This document shows, in pieces, positions 4,506-7,008 of a DNA stretch of 7,008 nt. The stretch comes from Acidimicrobiales bacterium. GTDB taxonomy: Bacteria; Actinomycetota; Acidimicrobiia; Acidimicrobiales; Poriferisodaliceae. The notes under the pieces were generated by a model. It was not told the DNA's origin. It saw only the letters and a list, made by a program, of their open reading frames with translations, and did not search any database. A program made the position numbers and the translations under genes. Where the stretch lies: positions 1 to 7,008 of the forward strand of contig JAHDHM010000193.1 in the NCBI GenBank assembly GCA_020631315.1. The letters run 5' to 3'. Numbering within the stretch: position 1 is the first letter of the stretch; each line of letters starts with the position of its first letter.

Positions 4506-6263
4506 ATGCGACTCACCGGCGCACAAGCGATGCTCAAGAGCCTCGAACTGAGCGGTGTCGAGGTCGTATTCGGCCTACCCGGCGGCGCGATCCTCCCGAT
4601 GTACGACCCGCTGCTCGAGTCGTCGATCCGCCACGTGCTGGTCCGTCACGAGCAGGGCGCAGGCCACATGGCGTCGGGCTACGCGCACGTCACCGGCAAG
4701 CCCGGCGTGGTCGTGGTGACCAGCGGCCCGGCGGCGACCAACATCGTCACGCCGCTGTGCGACGCCTACATCGACTCTGTTCCGATGGTCGCGGTCACCG
4801 GCCAGGTGGCGCTCGGCGCGATCGGCACCGATGCGTTCCAGGAGTGCGACACGGTCGGCATCACCCGGTCGGTCACGAAGCACAACGAGCTCATCACCGA
4901 CGCCGCCGACATCCCGCGCCTGGTCCAGGAGGCCTTCCACATCGCCAGCACCGGCCGTCCCGGTCCGGTGCTGCTCGATCTGCCGAAGGACGTCGCCAAC
5001 GCAGAGATGGAATGGGACGAGTCCATCGAGGCCACGTGGGGTCAGGGCATCGACCTCCCCGGCTACCGCCCCGACCACGAACTCGATCGTGACGCCATCG
5101 CGGCAGCCGTCGAGCTCATCCAGAATGCCGAGCGGCCGGTCGTCTACGCCGGCGGCGGCCTGCTGAAGGCCCGTGCCGCAGAGGCACTCGCCGAGTTCGT
5201 CGACATGACCCAGATCCCGGTCGTGACCACGCTCATGGCCCGTGGCGTGTTTCCCGACGATCACGAGCTGTGCCTCGGCATGCCGGGCATGCACGGCAAC
5301 TACACGGCCATCACCGCGATCCAGCAGTCCGATCTGCTCCTCGCCTTCGGCTCACGTTTCGACGATCGCGTCACCGGCAAGGTCGACGCGTTCGCACCGA
5401 ACGCGAAGGTCGTCCACATCGACGTCGATCCTGCCGAGCACGGCAAGATCCGACGCGCCGAGGTGCCGATCATCGCCGACGCCCGCCAGGCCGTCGAGGC
5501 GATCAACGAGATGTTGAAGGTCTCTGGCGTCGGCGACGTCGATCGCACGCCGTGGCGTTCGACCATCTCGGGCTGGCAGGAGGCCTACCCCCTCCAGTAC
5601 GAGCAGAGTGAGACGGGCTTCCCGCTGAAGCCGCAGTACGTGCTCGAACAGCTGCGTGACCTGTCGCCCCGCGACACGATCGTCGTGGCCGGCGTGGGCC
5701 AGCACCAGATGTGGGCCAGCCAGTTCTGGCACTTCAACCACCCGTACACCTGGATCAACTCGGGTGGCCTCGGCACCATGGGCTACGCGGTTCCAGGTGC
5801 GATCGGTGCGCAGGTGGCCGCTCCCGACACCACCGTGTGGGCCGTCGACGGCGACGGCTGCTTCCAGATGACCAGCCAGGAGCTGATCACCGCGGCGATC
5901 GAGGGCATCCCCGTGAAGATCGCCATCTTGAACAACGCGTACCTCGGCATGGTCCGCCAGTGGCAGGAGCTCTTCTACGACGAGCGCTACTCCGAGGTGT
6001 ACCTCTCGCCGGACACGCCGGACTACGTGAAGCTCGCCGAGGCGATGGGATGTGTCGGACTGCGAGCCGAGAAGGCCGAAGAGGTGCCCGCCGTCATCGA
6101 ACAGGCCAATGCCATCACCGATCGCCCCGTGGTCGTCGACTTCCGTGTCGACGAGTTCGAGAAGGTGTACCCGATGGTGCCCTCCGGTGGCAGCAACGAC
6201 GTCGTCATCCTCGGCCCCGAGGGCGACGCCGAACTCTCCAAGACAGGACTGGCCCCGTCATGA
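4506..6263 (+). CDS. ilvB: Acetolactate (acetohydroxyacid) synthase, large catalytic subunit
   Basis: This is a 585-residue cytoplasmic ThDP/FAD enzyme, normal in length, making 2-acetolactate (to Val/Leu) or 2-aceto-2-hydroxybutyrate (to Ile) from pyruvate. Domains in order: N-terminal ThDP pyrimidine-binding domain (about 1-170) with VFGLPGGAILPMYD and the catalytic Glu49 in RHEQGAGHMA; central domain (about 190-330) with GMHG at 261-264 and FDDRVTG at 285-291; C-terminal ThDP-binding domain (about 385-560) with GDG at 449-451 and its partner NN at 476-477, followed by LGMVRQWQELFY. All key motifs are intact, and anabolic type is favoured by the ilvN partner and the leader. The ATG at 4506 follows a purine-rich GAGAGAAAG (4487-4495) and opens directly with the conserved TGAQAMLKSL start. 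It overlaps ilvN by four bases and is preceded by the leader peptide and attenuator. Confidence 0.97.
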   Translation: MRLTGAQAMLKSLELSGVEVVFGLPGGAILPMYDPLLESSIRHVLVRHEQGAGHMASGYAHVTGKPGVVVVTSGPAATNIVTPLCDAYIDSVPMVAVTGQVALGAIGTDAFQECDTVGITRSVTKHNELITDAADIPRLVQEAFHIASTGRPGPVLLDLPKDVANAEMEWDESIEATWGQGIDLPGYRPDHELDRDAIAAAVELIQNAERPVVYAGGGLLKARAAEALAEFVDMTQIPVVTTLMARGVFPDDHELCLGMPGMHGNYTAITAIQQSDLLLAFGSRFDDRVTGKVDAFAPNAKVVHIDVDPAEHGKIRRAEVPIIADARQAVEAINEMLKVSGVGDVDRTPWRSTISGWQEAYPLQYEQSETGFPLKPQYVLEQLRDLSPRDTIVVAGVGQHQMWASQFWHFNHPYTWINSGGLGTMGYAVPGAIGAQVAAPDTTVWAVDGDGCFQMTSQELITAAIEGIPVKIAILNNAYLGMVRQWQELFYDERYSEVYLSPDTPDYVKLAEAMGCVGLRAEKAEEVPAVIEQANAITDRPVVVDFRVDEFEKVYPMVPSGGSNDVVILGPEGDAELSKTGLAPS

Positions 6264-6775
6264 ACCCCAAGCAGCTCGACCAGCTCCACATCCTCGCCGT
6301 CGTCGTCGAGAACAAGTCGGGTGTACTCGCACGAGTGGCGAGCCTGTTCGCCCGGCGCGGCTTCAACATCCACTCGCTCGCTGTCGCCCCCACGAACGAC
6401 GACGCCTTCAGCCGGATCACCATCGTGGTGGATCTCGAGAGCGCGCCCCTTGAGCAGATCGTCAAGCAGCTCGACAAGCTCATCAACGTGGTGCGCATCG
6501 AGGAGCTGCATCCCGACGACGCCGTCGAGCGTGAGCTGATGCTCGTGTCCGTCGAGAAGGGTGTCGAGCCGCACGTGGTGCTCGACATCGCCAACCGCAA
6601 CGGCGGCTACGCGCTCGACTTCGACGCCGACCACATCACGTTCAGCTTCGGCGGCTCGCCGCAGCGCCTCGACGACGTCGAAGCAGCGCTCACCGAGCGA
6701 GGCATCGCCCGCATCCAGCGCACCGGACGCATCGCACTCAAGCGACTCGACGCCATCGCCCGCGACGGGGCGTAG
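6260..6775 (+). CDS. ilvN: Acetolactate synthase, small regulatory subunit
   Basis: This 171-residue protein (also named ilvH) binds IlvB, raises its activity and gives feedback inhibition by valine or other branched-chain amino acids. Residues 9-82 are an ACT domain: LHILAVVVENKSGVLARVAS, then FARRGFNIHSLAVAPT, the effector-site signature. Residues 92-165 are the C-terminal small-subunit domain (ELMLVSVEKG, ending RTGRIALKRLD). The length is typical. The ATG at 6260 overlaps the ilvB stop as ATGA, so translation is likely coupled; AGGA about 12 nt upstream is too far to be a strong SD. The frame is open far upstream inside ilvB, but those residues are Arg/His-rich noise, so 6260 is the real start. 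No terminator is seen between its TAG and the tandem repeats; ilvC often follows in actinobacteria but would lie outside the window. Confidence 0.96.
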   Translation: MNPKQLDQLHILAVVVENKSGVLARVASLFARRGFNIHSLAVAPTNDDAFSRITIVVDLESAPLEQIVKQLDKLINVVRIEELHPDDAVERELMLVSVEKGVEPHVVLDIANRNGGYALDFDADHITFSFGGSPQRLDDVEAALTERGIARIQRTGRIALKRLDAIARDGA

Positions 6776-6783
6776 GGGATGGC

Positions 6784-7008
6784 TGTGTCGATCAGCGGGC
6801 TCGCGCCCTTCGGGCCCTCGCCTCGCTGTGTCGATCAGCGGGCTCGCGCCCTTCGGGCCCTCACCTCGCTGAGTCGATCAGCGGGTTCGCGCCCTTCGGG
6901 CCCTCGCCTCGCTGTGTCGATCAGCGGGTTCGCGCCCTTCGGGCCCTCACCTCGCTGTGTCGATCAGCGGGCTCGCGCCCTTCGGGCCCTCGCCTCGCTG
7001 TGTCGATC
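6784..7008 (+). repeat. 43-bp tandem repeat array, 5 complete copies plus 10 bp, continuing past the window
   Basis: Units start at 6784, 6827, 6870, 6913, 6956 and 6999 (cut off). The spacing is exactly 43 bp with no spacers and no indels. Units 1 and 5 are identical; only three unit positions vary: position 3 (T, but A in unit 3), position 17 (C,C,T,T,C) and position 37 (G,A,G,A,G). Each unit carries GGGCTCGCGCCC (positions 14-25), a 4-bp stem, then GGGCCC at 29-34, which offers alternative pairing. The junction of two units forms CGCTG-TGTCGAT-CAGCG, a 5-bp stem. The period is not a multiple of three and the reverse strand has a TGA in every unit, so it is not a coding repeat. It begins 8 bases after the ilvN stop and may act as a structured 3' element; function unknown. 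Confidence 0.93.

Noticed and set aside
4238..4537. N-terminal extension of the lipoprotein frame up to 4537
   Set aside because: The extra 100 residues would cover the ilv leader, the attenuator and the start of ilvB on the other strand, and would bury the signal peptide inside the protein.
5711..6259. Upstream extension of ilvN inside ilvB
   Set aside because: The added residues are Arg/His/Gly-rich out-of-frame translation of ilvB; ilvN starts naturally at the ATGA overlap at 6260.
6561..6872. Open frame running from ilvN into the repeats
   Set aside because: It is an out-of-frame shadow of ilvN with Ser/Thr-rich translation; the repeat part stays open only because the unit lacks plus-strand stops, and it ends at the variant TGA of unit 3.
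6784..7008. CRISPR array
   Set aside because: Units follow each other head to tail with no unique spacers between repeats, and no cas gene is visible.

Overview
The window is very GC-rich, with almost every codon ending in G or C, little use of strong Shine-Dalgarno sites and tight gene packing. This suggests a high-GC actinobacterium. The style of the proteins, and an HhH/DUF4332-type protein close to gatB, would fit the Acidimicrobiia (Ilumatobacter-like), but that placement is inference only.

Layout. (1) Positions 1-1166, plus strand: the 3' three quarters of gatB, the glutamyl/aspartyl-tRNA amidotransferase subunit B; its start lies outside the window. (2) Positions 1135-4237, minus strand: a run of genes read towards gatB. 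In transcription order these are a secreted lipoprotein with a glucose/sorbosone-dehydrogenase-like beta-propeller, a DinF-type MATE exporter starting one base after the lipoprotein stop, a likely weak terminator, a small helix-hairpin-helix protein with an excellent ribosome binding site, and a short unannotated ORF for a single-span membrane peptide that overlaps the end of gatB tail to tail. (3) Positions 4238-4505: a divergent control region. On the plus side it holds a 17-codon leader peptide ending in Leu-Ile-Val-Val-Leu-Ser, a strong hairpin on its stop codon and a cUUCGg-capped terminator, together an attenuator for branched-chain amino acid synthesis. (4) Positions 4506-6775: ilvB and ilvN, the catalytic and regulatory subunits of acetohydroxyacid synthase, overlapping by ATGA. 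(5) Positions 6784-7008: five complete and one cut-off copy of a 43-bp tandem repeat immediately after ilvN, running off the window.

How it works together. IlvB and IlvN form the first common enzyme of isoleucine, valine and leucine synthesis. The leader peptide would sense charged Ile/Leu/Val tRNAs and set read-through of the terminator, and the IlvN ACT domain would give feedback by end product. The minus-strand genes look like an unrelated transport/envelope group. No phage, transposon, CRISPR or defence system is visible. The least explained items are the structured 43-bp array, the short membrane ORF and the details of the ilv attenuator.
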